Of a stretch of 64,000 bases of DNA, positions 56,225 to 64,000 are shown one piece after another. The notes under the pieces were generated by a model. The model worked only from the letters and a program-made list of their open reading frames with translations. It ran no database searches and was not told where the DNA came from. The stretch is from WHSO01 sp050485485 (lineage in GTDB: Bacteria > Pseudomonadota > Alphaproteobacteria > SMXQ01). How positions within the stretch are numbered: position 1 is the first letter of the stretch; every line of letters begins with the position of its first letter. The position numbers and the translations under genes were made by a program. Location: positions 21,472-85,471 of the forward strand of contig JBJHBM010000007.1 of the NCBI GenBank assembly GCA_050485485.1. Direction: 5' to 3'.

Positions 56225-56310
56225 TGGTGGAGGGGGTAGGATTCGAACCTACGTAGACATACGTCGGCAGATTTACAGTCTGCTGCCATTGACCGCTCGG
56301 CCACCCCTCC
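56225..56310 (-). tRNA. tRNA-Tyr(GTA)
   Basis: 86-base class II tRNA with CCA encoded. Acceptor GGAGGGG/CCCCTCC, anticodon stem GCAGA/TCTGC around CTGTAAA giving anticodon GTA, long variable arm, T-loop TTCGAAT. First gene of the tRNA-tufB unit. Confidence 0.96.
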
Positions 56311-56385
56311 TCGCCACACAATCCCCCCGAACGAAATCGGACCCGAAGGCTGGCATTCATGGGGGGCCGGAAAAGCGGAGAGCGC

Positions 56386-56413
56386 ACTATGAAAATTTCT
56401 CGCCTAAAGTCAA
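56386..56413 (-). promoter_or_regulatory. Sigma-70-type promoter for tRNA-Tyr-tRNA-Gly-tufB
   Basis: TTGACT (56408-56413), 16 bases, CATAGT (56386-56391) on the minus strand, about 75 bases upstream of tRNA-Tyr. The -35 is near perfect and the -10 matches 4 of 6. Confidence 0.6.
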
Positions 56414-56556
56414 TTGGTAAAAAAAGCGAAACAGCCCTGTCCGCTCGCCGTGAGAAAGACAGCGCAGATCCCGGTTGAAGGTTGATATAGAAGCGAAAAT
56501 ATAGGACCAATCGCAACGGTGCGCAACCCTCGCGCATCGCAACGAAACGGGAACGC

Positions 56557-57417
56557 ATGCCGAAAAGACCCGTCCGGCGCGGCCCGCGCCCCTCGGGGCG
56601 CAACGCCAGGCCGCCCATCAGGCCGCCCGCCCCTCCGGCAACGGGCGCCCCGCGTGATTCCCGGCGCTCCGACCGGCCCGGCTCCGGCGGCGACGAATGG
56701 CTCTACGGACGCCACGCCGTTACCGCGGCGCTCGGCAACAAGGCCCGCCGGTTTCGGCGCCTCGCGCTGACCCGGGAGGCGGAGGAAGCCCTGGCCCGGT
56801 CCGGCATCGCGCTGCCCATCGCACCCGAACGCCGGTCTCCCGCCGAGATCGCCGCCTTGTTGCCCGAGGGCGCGGCGCACCAGGGCTACGCCCTGCTCGC
56901 CGATCCGCCGCCCCCGGCCGCGATCGAGGACGTGATCGCGGACCTCGCGGACGCCCCGGACGGCCTCGTGGTGGTGCTCGACCAAGTGACGGACCCGCGC
57001 AACGTCGGCGCCATCCTGCGCTCCGCCGCAGCATTCGGCGCCGCCGCCGTGATCCTGCCCGAGCGCCACGGCGCCGAAGCCACGGCGGCACTCGCGAAGA
57101 CCGCCTCTGGCGCGCTCGAGACGGTCGCGCTGGTGCGCGTCGTCAACGTCGCTCGTACGCTCGACGCCCTCAAGGCCGCCGGATTCTGGTGCGTCGCGCT
57201 GGAAGCCCGCGCGCCCGGTGTCCTCGCGGACGTCGATCTCTCGGGCCGCATCGCGCTGGTACTGGGCTCCGAGGGGGCGGGGCTCCGCCGGCTCGTGGCC
57301 GATACCTGCGACATCCATGCACGCCTGCCCATCGGGCCCGGAATCGAGAGCCTCAACGTCTCGGCCGCGGCCGCAATCGCGCTCTACGAGGTCACGCGCC
57401 GCCGTAAGCAGCCATAG
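56557..57417 (+). CDS. rlmB: TrmH/RlmB-family rRNA 2'-O-methyltransferase
   Basis: 286 residues. A basic, proline-rich N-terminal arm (about 1-45), a substrate-binding domain beginning EWLYGRHAVTAAL, then the SPOUT knot with DQVTDPRNVGAILRSA, VLGSEGAGLRRL and ESLNVSAAAAIALYE. Most likely methylates G2251 of 23S rRNA. It is divergent from the tRNA-Tyr operon. Confidence 0.9.
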   Translation: MPKRPVRRGPRPSGRNARPPIRPPAPPATGAPRDSRRSDRPGSGGDEWLYGRHAVTAALGNKARRFRRLALTREAEEALARSGIALPIAPERRSPAEIAALLPEGAAHQGYALLADPPPPAAIEDVIADLADAPDGLVVVLDQVTDPRNVGAILRSAAAFGAAAVILPERHGAEATAALAKTASGALETVALVRVVNVARTLDALKAAGFWCVALEARAPGVLADVDLSGRIALVLGSEGAGLRRLVADTCDIHARLPIGPGIESLNVSAAAAIALYEVTRRRKQP

Positions 57418-57556
57418 CGCGCGCATTCGTTGCGGCGAATCCTGCCCATCCCGATACGAATCCGGTTTGTATCCGTCCCGGTTTCGGCGAAAATCGTTCG
57501 CAATGGGCGGCCAGCCTCGTCCAATCCCAGGAAACACCCCAAGGAGAGTTCGCACC

Positions 57557-58594
57557 ATGCATTATCTTGCCATGCCGCGCGCGTTCGGCGCCGTTGCCGC
57601 TGCGGTCATCCTCGCCGCCCCCGCCGCCGCGCTGGCCCAGGGGGAGCCCTTCTACCAGGGCAAGACCGTCAGCGTGATCGTCAGCACCGGCGAAGGCGGT
57701 ACCTACAGCCTCAACGCCCGAACGGTCGCCCGCTATATGCCCCGCTTCCTGCCGGGTGAGCCCCGCATGATCGTCCAGAACATGCCGGGCGGCGGGCACA
57801 TGCTCGCGACCAACTTCCTCTACAACGTCGCCCCCAAGGACGGCACCACCATCGGCACGGTGAACCAGACCGTTCCGTCCCATCAGGTCCTCGACGGCAA
57901 GGGGGTGCGCTACGACGCGGCAAAATTCAACTGGCTCGGCGGCCTCAGGAGTGGCAATGCCGTGCTCGCGGTCTGGCACACGGTCGGCATCAGTTCGTTC
58001 GAGGACCTGCTGACGCGCGAAATCACTACCGGCGCCACCGGCGAAGGGTCGAGCGCCTTTCGCTATTCGCTGGTGATGAACCGCGTGCTCGGCACCAAGC
58101 TTAGGATCGTCAGGGGCTACAGGAGCGTTCCTGAGCTCGAACTCGCCATGTCGCGCGGCGAGGTCCAGTCCCGCGCCGGTGGCTACTCCTCCTATAGAGT
58201 GAGCCACCCCGACTGGCTGGCCGAGAAGAAGGTCGTGTTCCCGGTCCAGATCGGCTCCAGGCGGGAAAAGGACCTACCCGACGTGCCGCTCTGGCAAGAG
58301 GTCGCAAAAACCGACGAACAGCGTCAAATCCTGAGGCTCATCGCTGCGCCGATCTCGCTCGGCCGTCCGTTCCTCGCACCGCCCGACGTGCCCGCCGAGC
58401 GCGTCGCCACGCTCCGCAAGGCACTCGCCGATACCTTCGCCGATGCGGAATTCGTCGCGGAAGCCGAGCGCCAGAAGCTCGAGGTCGATCCCATGACCGC
58501 TGAAGAGGTCACGGCGCTCGTGATAGATACGATCAACGCTCCGGCCGATATCGTCGCCAAGGCCCAGGCGGCGATGGACACCGCGGGGCAGTAA
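57557..58594 (+). CDS. Tripartite tricarboxylate transporter (Bug-type) solute-binding protein 1
   Basis: 345 residues with a signal peptide (cleavage likely after AALA, near residue 27). The mature part begins with YQGKTVSVIVSTGEGGTYSL, then RMIVQNMPGGGHMLATNFLY and APKDGTTIGTVN, the Bug/TctC ligand-pocket segments. It would bind a carboxylate in the periplasm. AAGGAGAG is 9 bases upstream of the ATG at 57557. No TctA/TctB membrane genes are adjacent. Only moderately similar to the second Bug protein at 60.7 kb. Confidence 0.85.
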   Translation: MHYLAMPRAFGAVAAAVILAAPAAALAQGEPFYQGKTVSVIVSTGEGGTYSLNARTVARYMPRFLPGEPRMIVQNMPGGGHMLATNFLYNVAPKDGTTIGTVNQTVPSHQVLDGKGVRYDAAKFNWLGGLRSGNAVLAVWHTVGISSFEDLLTREITTGATGEGSSAFRYSLVMNRVLGTKLRIVRGYRSVPELELAMSRGEVQSRAGGYSSYRVSHPDWLAEKKVVFPVQIGSRREKDLPDVPLWQEVAKTDEQRQILRLIAAPISLGRPFLAPPDVPAERVATLRKALADTFADAEFVAEAERQKLEVDPMTAEEVTALVIDTINAPADIVAKAQAAMDTAGQ

Positions 58595-58607
58595 TCCCGC
58601 CGATGGA

Positions 58608-58638
58608 CGCCGCCCGCCGGACGGCCCGGCGGGCGGCG
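58608..58638 (+). terminator. Stem-loop after Bug-type gene 1
   Basis: A perfect 13-base-pair stem (CGCCGCCCGCCGG / CCGGCGGGCGGCG) with a 5-base loop, 14 bases after the stop. No T run follows, so rho-independent release is uncertain. Confidence 0.55.
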
Positions 58639-58679
58639 CTTGCCGCGGATTCTCCCGACCGCTATGTTCGCCGGCGGAA

Positions 58680-58755
58680 GCCGGCGTAGCTCAGTTGGCA
58701 GAGCAACTGATTTGTAATCAGTGGGTCGCGGGTTCGATTCCTGCCGCCGGCACCA
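58680..58755 (+). tRNA. tRNA-Thr(TGT)
   Basis: 76 bases with CCA encoded. Acceptor GCCGGCG/CGCCGGC, anticodon stem ACTGA/TCAGT around TTTGTAA giving anticodon TGT, T-loop TTCGATT. It stands alone on the plus strand, unlike the tRNA-Thr genes of the E. coli tufB operon. Confidence 0.96.
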
Positions 58756-58777
58756 TTTCGGGGAGGACTCGGCCTCG

Positions 58778-59476
58778 ATGCGTGGCCTTACCATTTCGCC
58801 AGACCTGCGCGCGCCCCTCACCGCCCTCTGCCTCGCGGCGGCAGCCCTGGTGCCGTTCCCCGCCGCCGGCCATCCTCACGCCGCCATAGACATGCGCTCG
58901 GCCGTCGTCTTCGGCGACGACGGCCGCGTCGTCGCGCTCAGGATCGAATGGACCTTCGACGAGATCTACTCGTCCTTCGCCACCGCCACCCTCCACAAGG
59001 GCGACGCGGCGCGGTTCGAGAAATCGCTCCAGGGCCTCGCACGGCGCAACCTCGACAACCTGGACGAGTACAATTATTTCGTCGATCTGCGCGTGAACGG
59101 CGCGCGCGCGCGGCTCGGCCGCGTGGACGACTACCAGACAAGCATGAAGGACAATCGCCTATGGCTGCGCTTCGTCGCGCCGCTGGCGCAGCCGGCGGAC
59201 CCGAAGACGGCGCCGATCTCCTACGCGGTCTACGACCCGACCTACTACATCGAAATCCTGTATCCGCGCGGCGACCGCATCGAGACGGTCGGCCCCGCGG
59301 GAAACTGCCGCGCCCGCATCAGGCCGCCCGAGCCGAACCCCGAGGCCCGCGCCTTCGCCGGCAGCCTGGGGCCCAACGAAACCGTCGACGCCGGCATCGG
59401 CGCCATGTTCTCCGGCCGCACCGGGACCAGTCTCGGCGAATTGTTCGCCGAGACTGCCCTGATCGAGTGCAACTAG
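58778..59476 (+). CDS. DUF1007 family exported protein
   Basis: 232 residues with a signal peptide ending near residue 30, followed by HPHAAIDMRSAVVF and RIEWTFDEIYSSF, features of the DUF1007 family, which often lies beside metal or nickel/cobalt uptake genes. GGGAGGA precedes the ATG at 58778. No such transporter is adjacent here. An in-frame start at 58721 lies inside tRNA-Thr and is rejected. Confidence 0.83.
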   Translation: MRGLTISPDLRAPLTALCLAAAALVPFPAAGHPHAAIDMRSAVVFGDDGRVVALRIEWTFDEIYSSFATATLHKGDAARFEKSLQGLARRNLDNLDEYNYFVDLRVNGARARLGRVDDYQTSMKDNRLWLRFVAPLAQPADPKTAPISYAVYDPTYYIEILYPRGDRIETVGPAGNCRARIRPPEPNPEARAFAGSLGPNETVDAGIGAMFSGRTGTSLGELFAETALIECN

Positions 59477-59489
59477 AGGACCGGCAGCG

Positions 59490-60470
59490 TCACCGCCCGT
59501 GGGTATCGGCGAAGCCCTGGTCGATCACCTGGGTATAGAACAGATTGAGCATGTTCATGAGCCGGGGCTTGCGCCGATAGTGAGCGAACTCCTTCGGCAC
59601 CTCGAACCCGGCCTGGATTTCCTTGAGCGTCTTGCCGGCCTGGATTTGGCGCGCCACCTCGTCGCGCACCATGATGAAGTAGCGCTGCTGTTCATCGAGG
59701 TCGGCGACGCCGCGGCCCACGTGCACCGGCCCATGGCCGGGGACATAGGTATCCACCGGCAGGCGGCGGTTCATGATGCGGTCGAGGATGTGGATGGTAC
59801 CCTGGATATTAGCGAAATACATATTGCCCGATTCGGCCTGCCCCGGATGGGTTTCGGTCGCAAGCAGGTCGCCCATCAGGAACACGCGCTTCTGCGGGAT
59901 GTAGATGGTGAGGTCGCTGGTCGAATGGCCGTGGCCCTCGTCGGTCATGACGAAGGTGAGGCCGCCGAACTGCAGCGTCATCGACCCCTCGAACCCGATG
60001 TCGGGGCGGACCAGTTCCTTGCCCTTGTAGGCGGCGTCCTGCGGACGGGGGGAAGCCGCGCGTTCCTCGAACTGGCGGGCCTCCTGCATGTAGAGATCGC
60101 GCATCTGGCGCCGCGTCGCGATGACGACGGGATTGTCCTCGCGGTAGTGCCAGGCACCCGTGGCGTGGTCGCCGGCCGAATGCGAGAACACCAAGTAGCG
60201 CACCTTCTTGTCGGTATGACGGCGGATCGCCGCCAGGACCTGGTCGGCGGTGCGGATATCGGCGTCGAACACGAGCACGCCGGCGGACGTGATGACGAAG
60301 GCCGAGTTTCCCGACCCGCGCTCGTTCTCCATCATGTAGATACCGTCGGCGACCTTGCGCTCCAGCATCTTGTCCTGGGCGAATGCGGCGGTGGAAACGT
60401 TGCCGGCCATGAAAGCGGCGGCGAACAGGCAGGCGGCGGCAATGCCCCCGCGTCGGATAGCATGCGGCAT
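59490..60470 (-). CDS. Exported metallo-beta-lactamase-fold hydrolase with an altered metal motif
   Basis: 326 residues with a signal peptide (cleavage near residue 31, AAFA then QDK). The MBL fold is visible: HSAGDH (97-102), GHGHSTSD (179-186), FLMGD with Asp201 and VPGHGP with His246. The second His of the HxHxDH motif is Ala99 here, so one zinc ligand is missing, while His97, Asp101, His102, His182 and His246 remain. It may bind one metal or have a different activity. It converges with DUF1007 (13 bases apart). Confidence 0.83.
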   Translation of the reverse strand: MPHAIRRGGIAAACLFAAAFMAGNVSTAAFAQDKMLERKVADGIYMMENERGSGNSAFVITSAGVLVFDADIRTADQVLAAIRRHTDKKVRYLVFSHSAGDHATGAWHYREDNPVVIATRRQMRDLYMQEARQFEERAASPRPQDAAYKGKELVRPDIGFEGSMTLQFGGLTFVMTDEGHGHSTSDLTIYIPQKRVFLMGDLLATETHPGQAESGNMYFANIQGTIHILDRIMNRRLPVDTYVPGHGPVHVGRGVADLDEQQRYFIMVRDEVARQIQAGKTLKEIQAGFEVPKEFAHYRRKPRLMNMLNLFYTQVIDQGFADTHGR

Positions 60471-60655
60471 GAAGCGTCTCCCGGGACCGGGGGCGTGAGC
60501 CCGTCCGGCCCTTCTCCTCGTTGAAGTCAACGCCGCCCCGGAAGGCGCGGCATCCCTTAAATTCATACGCTTGCGAGATTAGACGAGAGCGGGGACGCCC
60601 GCCAGCGGATCGTGCGTCGTACCAACCGCCGCGGGCGCACCGGCGCGGGTTCGCG

Positions 60656-61750
60656 TTATTCGCCGCCGCTCTTCTTCTTGCCGTCGCCCTCGCTCTTGAC
60701 TTCGCCGGCGATCGCCCCCTGGGGATCGAGCGCGGCCTTGGCGCGCGCCACCACGTCGTCCTCGGTCGCGATGATGCCCTCGACCAGCTTCTGGAGCCGG
60801 ACGCCGTCCATCGGCGCGATGTCGAGGCCGCCGCGCTTGGCGTCGGCCAGGAACTCGGGGTCCTTCATGGTGGCGTCGAACGAGGCGCGCAGCGCCGCAA
60901 TCCGGTCCGCAGGCACGTCGGGCGTAGTCAGGAACGGCCGGCCGAGGGCGATCTCGTCCGAGAACAGCTGCAGCACCTTGCGGGTCGCCTCGTCCTTGGC
61001 GAAGCTGGTCAGGAGCGGAACGTGCTCGAAGCCGGGTTCCGGCTCGACGCCGATCTGGACCAGAATGTTGATGAGCCCGTCCTTGACCCAGTCGGCCTCG
61101 CGCGCGAGCAGGCTATTGAAGTTGTTGCCGGCACGGCCCTGCACCTCGCCGCGCTGCATCGCGAGATTGACCTGATTGGTGCTCTGGTAGCCCATGATGA
61201 CCTTGAACTTCGTACCGAGCAGGTTGTTGAGCAGCACGGGGTAAAGCGTGGTGTAGGAACCCGCGCCGGTAGAGCCCATCAGGACCTCGGTCTTCATCGC
61301 CTGTTCCAGCGTCTTCACGCCTGTGGTGTGCCAGACGTAGACGGTGGAGTTGCTCGCGTTCGACGAGCCGATCCACAGGAACTTTGCGGAATCGTACTGG
61401 ATTCCCTTGCCGCCGAGGCGCTGATTCAGCACGAAGGACGGAATGATGGTGCCGATCGAGGTGCCGTCGCGCGGCGCCTGCAGGTAGAGGTGATTGGTCG
61501 CCCGCAGGGAGCCCGCCCCCGGCATGTTTCGCGGCACGATGGTGGGGTTGCCGGGGATGTGGCGCGACCAGTGCTGGGCGACCACGCGCGCGTTCTGGTC
61601 CATGCCGCCGCCGACGCCCGTGGAGATGATGAGCGACAGGTTCTTGCCCTTGTAGAAGGCCTCGACCGCGTCCGCCGACGCGGCACCCGCCATGCACGCG
61701 ACCATCGCGCCGCCCAGCGCGGCGCACGCCATTTTCCCGGAAATCGTCAT
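60656..61750 (-). CDS. Tripartite tricarboxylate transporter (Bug-type) solute-binding protein 2
   Basis: 364 residues with a signal peptide (cleavage near ASA, residue 26). YKGKNLSLIISTGVGGGMDQ, NPTIVPRNMPGAGSLRATNH and APRDGTSIGTI are Bug signatures. It has a basic C-terminal tail rich in Lys and Gly. The ATG at 61750 has GGGAG 8 bases upstream; an ATG at 61765 is less likely. No permease subunits are nearby. Confidence 0.87.
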   Translation of the reverse strand: MTISGKMACAALGGAMVACMAGAASADAVEAFYKGKNLSLIISTGVGGGMDQNARVVAQHWSRHIPGNPTIVPRNMPGAGSLRATNHLYLQAPRDGTSIGTIIPSFVLNQRLGGKGIQYDSAKFLWIGSSNASNSTVYVWHTTGVKTLEQAMKTEVLMGSTGAGSYTTLYPVLLNNLLGTKFKVIMGYQSTNQVNLAMQRGEVQGRAGNNFNSLLAREADWVKDGLINILVQIGVEPEPGFEHVPLLTSFAKDEATRKVLQLFSDEIALGRPFLTTPDVPADRIAALRASFDATMKDPEFLADAKRGGLDIAPMDGVRLQKLVEGIIATEDDVVARAKAALDPQGAIAGEVKSEGDGKKKSGGE

Positions 61751-61867
61751 GAGTCGGTCTCCCATCCCTGTCGTGTATTTATCGTAGCGGCCGGCCGGAG
61801 CCGGCAGCGAATTCTAGACAGGGTGGCGCGTCGTGTCACCACGGCACGGCGGAGGGAGGCGGGATCG

Positions 61868-61891
61868 CGGCCCGGGCACCGGCCCGGGCCG
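61868..61891 (-). terminator. Stem-loop after the 75-residue gene
   Basis: A 10-base-pair stem (GGCCCGGGC / GCCCGGGCC plus one outer pair) with a 4-base loop, about 10 bases after the stop on the minus strand. No T run. Confidence 0.45.
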
Positions 61892-61900
61892 GTCGCCGCG

Positions 61901-62128
61901 TCAGCGCTTGCCGTACTTGCAGCGCCGCGCGGTCTCGATTCCCATCTCGAAGCCTTCCTGGTAGGTGAGGGCCTGCTCGTCGCGGCCCGCGCGCATGGAA
62001 TGGGCCATGCCGAGGGCGATGTTGTTGTCCTCCGAGAAGCCGTTCTTCTTGAGGGCGTCCTTGATGCCCTTCAGCCACTCGCTCTGTGATTCGCTCATCT
62101 CTTCCCAGCGCTCCTTGACGCTCTTCAT
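61901..62128 (-). CDS. Small hypothetical protein, 75 residues
   Basis: Unrecognised. It is charged and probably helical, with MKSVKERWEEMSESQ at the start, a middle segment EDNNIALGMAHSMRAGRDEQ and a basic end (RRCKYGKR). No signal peptide or membrane segment. The start could instead be the inner ATG at 62098. It lies downstream of the RHH-like gene on the same strand. Confidence 0.55.
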   Translation of the reverse strand: MKSVKERWEEMSESQSEWLKGIKDALKKNGFSEDNNIALGMAHSMRAGRDEQALTYQEGFEMGIETARRCKYGKR

Positions 62129-62235
62129 TCCGACCAACGAACTCCCTGCGCCCCGGAGACGCCCGGGGCAGGCGGCCGGATCGTAATGATCTTCGCCGCC
62201 AGGAAAAAGCCCAAAATATAGGGGGCCGGGAAGGC

Positions 62236-62439
62236 CTAGCTCACCGCCCCGCAGGCGACGCAACGCATGTTCTTCTTGTCGAAGATCTTGTCGAGGTCGC
62301 CGTCCACCAGCGCGTAGTCGAGCAGCACCCGGATCGCCTTGCCCTCGTTCGGGATCCGGTACTTCTCCATCTGGTCGCGGATGAAGGTGAGGTGATAGTC
62401 GCGCAGTTCCAGCTCGACCTTGACCTTGACGCCCGCCAT
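62236..62439 (-). CDS. Small RHH-like protein with a C-terminal CxxC
   Basis: 67 residues. The order beta strand (VKVKVELEL), helix (RDYHLTFIRDQMEKYRI), turn NEGK, helix (AIRVLLDYALV) matches the ribbon-helix-helix fold of small DNA-binding proteins. It ends MRCVACGAVS, a CxxC pair that could bind metal. GGGGAG is 7 bases upstream of the ATG at 62439. It is divergent from the hydantoinase gene, 180 bases apart. The RHH assignment is from sequence pattern only. Confidence 0.6.
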   Translation of the reverse strand: MAGVKVKVELELRDYHLTFIRDQMEKYRIPNEGKAIRVLLDYALVDGDLDKIFDKKNMRCVACGAVS

Positions 62440-62534
62440 ATGGCTTCTCCCCTGGTTCGCGGTTATGCGGCGACCATAGCCTCGGGGGTCGCCCGCCCGC
62501 AAGGCGCTCGGGCCGTGCGCGGCGCGGCGCGCTC

Positions 62535-62543
62535 TGTTATAAG
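62535..62543 (+). promoter_or_regulatory. Possible extended -10 element for the hydantoinase gene
   Basis: TG, one base, TATAAG at 62538-62543, 77 bases before the ATG. I see no good -35, so this depends on the extended -10 alone. Confidence 0.35.
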
Positions 62544-62619
62544 CACCAAAAACCGATGCCGAGGGAGGGCCCGCACCCGGACCGGACGACGTTGCGTCCG
62601 CACCGGTCCGGGCGAAAGG

Positions 62620-64000
62620 ATGACCGACGAACAGACGCCACGGAACGATACGAAGGCCGGACGCTATCGGCTCGGCGTGGACGTCGGCGGCACCCATACC
62701 GACCTCGTGCTGCTCGACGCCGCGAACGGGACGGTAAGAGTGGAGAAGGTCTCCTCCACCCCGCGCGACCCGGCCGAGGGCGTGATCGAGGGCGTAGGGC
62801 GCTTCCTCGCGCAAGGGGTGGCGCCGGAGGAGATCGGCTTCTTTGCCCACGGCACCACCATCACCACCAACGCGCTCCTCGAGATGCGTGGCGCACGCGT
62901 CGGGCTGTTGATCACGGCCGGCTTCAACGCGGTGCAGGAGACCCAGAACCAGGCCCGCGACGGCAACCCGTTCGACTATTTCTACGACCGGCCCGCGCCG
63001 ATCGCGCCGCAAAGCCGGACCCGCCAGATTCCGGAGCGCCTCGACTATCGCGGGCGGGTGCTGGCGCCGCTCGACGAGGAAGCGGTGAAGCGCGCCGGTG
63101 CGGAGCTCGCTGCGGCGGACGCCGAGGCGATCGCGGTGTGCTACCTGTTCGCCTACATGAACCCGGACCACGAGCGGCGCACCCGCGAGATCCTCGCGCA
63201 GGCGGCGCCGGGCGCGCACGTCTCGCTGTCCTCCGACGTGCTGCCGCGCATCCGCGAATGGCCGAGGCTCTCGACCACGCTGGTCAACGCCTATCTCGCG
63301 CCGGTGCTGACGCGCTACATCCGCAACCTTTCGAAGGGGCTGGACGCGCTCGGAATCGCGACGCCGCAGCGCTTCCTGATGCAATCGAACGGCGGCGTGA
63401 TGCCTTTTGCCGCGGCCGAAACCGGGGAAAGGACGGTCCATACCCTGCTTTCGGGGCCGGCGGCGGGCGCACAGGCTGCGGCTCAGGTGGCCTTCGAGAA
63501 CGCCGGAAGCGGCCTCGTGACCCTCGACATGGGCGGCACCAGCGCCGATATCGCCTTTATCGAGGGCGGCGCGCCGCTCGAGGTCACCGAGGGCACGGTC
63601 GCGCGCCGCCAGGTGGACGTGCCGGCGCTCGACATGACCACCATCTCGGCGGGCGGCGGTTCGATTGCGCGGGTCGGCCCGGGCGGCGCCCTGACCGTCG
63701 GGCCCGAGAGCGCCGGCGCCGATCCCGGCCCCGCCTGCTACGGGCGCGGGGGCACGCTGCCGACCGTCACCGACGCCGACGTGGTCTGCGGCTTCCTCAA
63801 CCCGGACTACTTCCTCGGCGGGCGCCAGAAGCTCGACGTCGCGGCCGCCGCCGCCGCGCTGGAGGAACACGTCGCCGCGCCGCTCGGCCTCGGGACGCGC
63901 GAAGCCGCCGCCGGCATCCGCCGCATCGTGGACGCGCGCATGGCCGACGAGGTGCGCGTGTTCGCCGCCAAGCGCGGGCTGGAGCCGCGCGCCTTCACGC
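62620..64000 (+). CDS. Hydantoinase/oxoprolinase family protein, N-terminal part (runs off the window)
   Basis: About 460 codons present of a family near 680-700. RLGVDVGGTHTDLV (17-30) and AHGTTITTNALLEMRG are the N-terminal HyuA/acetone carboxylase-beta-like ATP-binding features, with a second phosphate-binding segment LVTLDMGGTSADIAF. It probably hydrolyses a cyclic amide such as hydantoin or oxoproline with ATP; a HyuB partner would be expected next, beyond the window. The ATG at 62620 follows GAAAGG. Confidence 0.9.
   Translation, partial: MTDEQTPRNDTKAGRYRLGVDVGGTHTDLVLLDAANGTVRVEKVSSTPRDPAEGVIEGVGRFLAQGVAPEEIGFFAHGTTITTNALLEMRGARVGLLITAGFNAVQETQNQARDGNPFDYFYDRPAPIAPQSRTRQIPERLDYRGRVLAPLDEEAVKRAGAELAAADAEAIAVCYLFAYMNPDHERRTREILAQAAPGAHVSLSSDVLPRIREWPRLSTTLVNAYLAPVLTRYIRNLSKGLDALGIATPQRFLMQSNGGVMPFAAAETGERTVHTLLSGPAAGAQAAAQVAFENAGSGLVTLDMGGTSADIAFIEGGAPLEVTEGTVARRQVDVPALDMTTISAGGGSIARVGPGGALTVGPESAGADPGPACYGRGGTLPTVTDADVVCGFLNPDYFLGGRQKLDVAAAAAALEEHVAAPLGLGTREAAAGIRRIVDARMADEVRVFAAKRGLEPRAFT

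Noticed and set aside
56505..56535. Possible plus-strand promoter for rlmB (TTGAAG ... TATAGG)
   Set aside because: The spacing is about 19 bases and both hexamers are weak, so I do not list it.
57557..61750. A complete tripartite tricarboxylate transporter
   Set aside because: Only two binding proteins are present; no TctA- or TctB-like membrane genes were found in either strand nearby.

Overview
The window comes from a GC-rich bacterial chromosome, most likely an alphaproteobacterium of the Rhodospirillales type. The basis is gene content and order: DUF1489, an ATP12-type F1 assembly chaperone, a tRNA-Trp between tuf and secE, an alpha operon lacking rpsD, and adk between secY and rpsM without map, infA or rpmJ. 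No phage, transposase, CRISPR or plasmid genes are visible. The species assignment is inference; no 16S gene is present.

Layout. (a) 1-2.1 kb, minus strand: a VWA-domain gene, a membrane J-domain gene and the start of galU. (b) 2.3-7.4 kb, plus strand: four tandem, similar-sized (411-413 aa) but clearly diverged MFS transporters, then an LhgO/GlpO-like FAD oxidoreductase, an unknown membrane protein and a MarC protein (to 9.9 kb). (c) 9.9-17.5 kb, minus strand: bifunctional PutA, DUF1489, a TPP-dependent enzyme, an SDR and MgtE. (d) 17.6-23.6 kb: tRNA-Leu(GAG), lipB, acylphosphatase, ATP12, a DASS/SLC13 transporter, an RluC-type pseudouridine synthase and rarA. (e) 23.7-56.4 kb, all minus strand: one unbroken translation/transcription supercluster. 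In transcription order it is tRNA-Tyr, tRNA-Gly, tufB, tRNA-Trp, secE, nusG, rplKAJL, rpoBC, rpsLG, fusA, tufA, the S10 and spc operons, secY, adk, then rpsM, rpsK, rpoA and rplQ, closed by a clear intrinsic terminator. (f) 56.5-64 kb: rlmB, two solute-binding proteins of the tripartite tricarboxylate (Bug) type without their membrane subunits, tRNA-Thr, DUF1007, an exported metallo-beta-lactamase-fold protein with an altered metal motif, two small proteins (one resembling a ribbon-helix-helix regulator) and the start of a hydantoinase/oxoprolinase gene.

Within the supercluster three promoter-like sequences match sigma-70 consensus well: upstream of tRNA-Tyr, of rpsL and of rpsM. The two tuf genes are identical over about 1.2 kb and use codons unlike their neighbours. 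The rpoB-rplL and rplJ-rplA gaps hold unusual repeats and hairpins.

I found no convincing wholly new multi-gene system. The best leads are the MFS quadruplet, the repeat-filled rpoB leader, the tuf codon signature, the MBL protein lacking one metal-binding histidine, and the small RHH-like protein opposite the hydantoinase.
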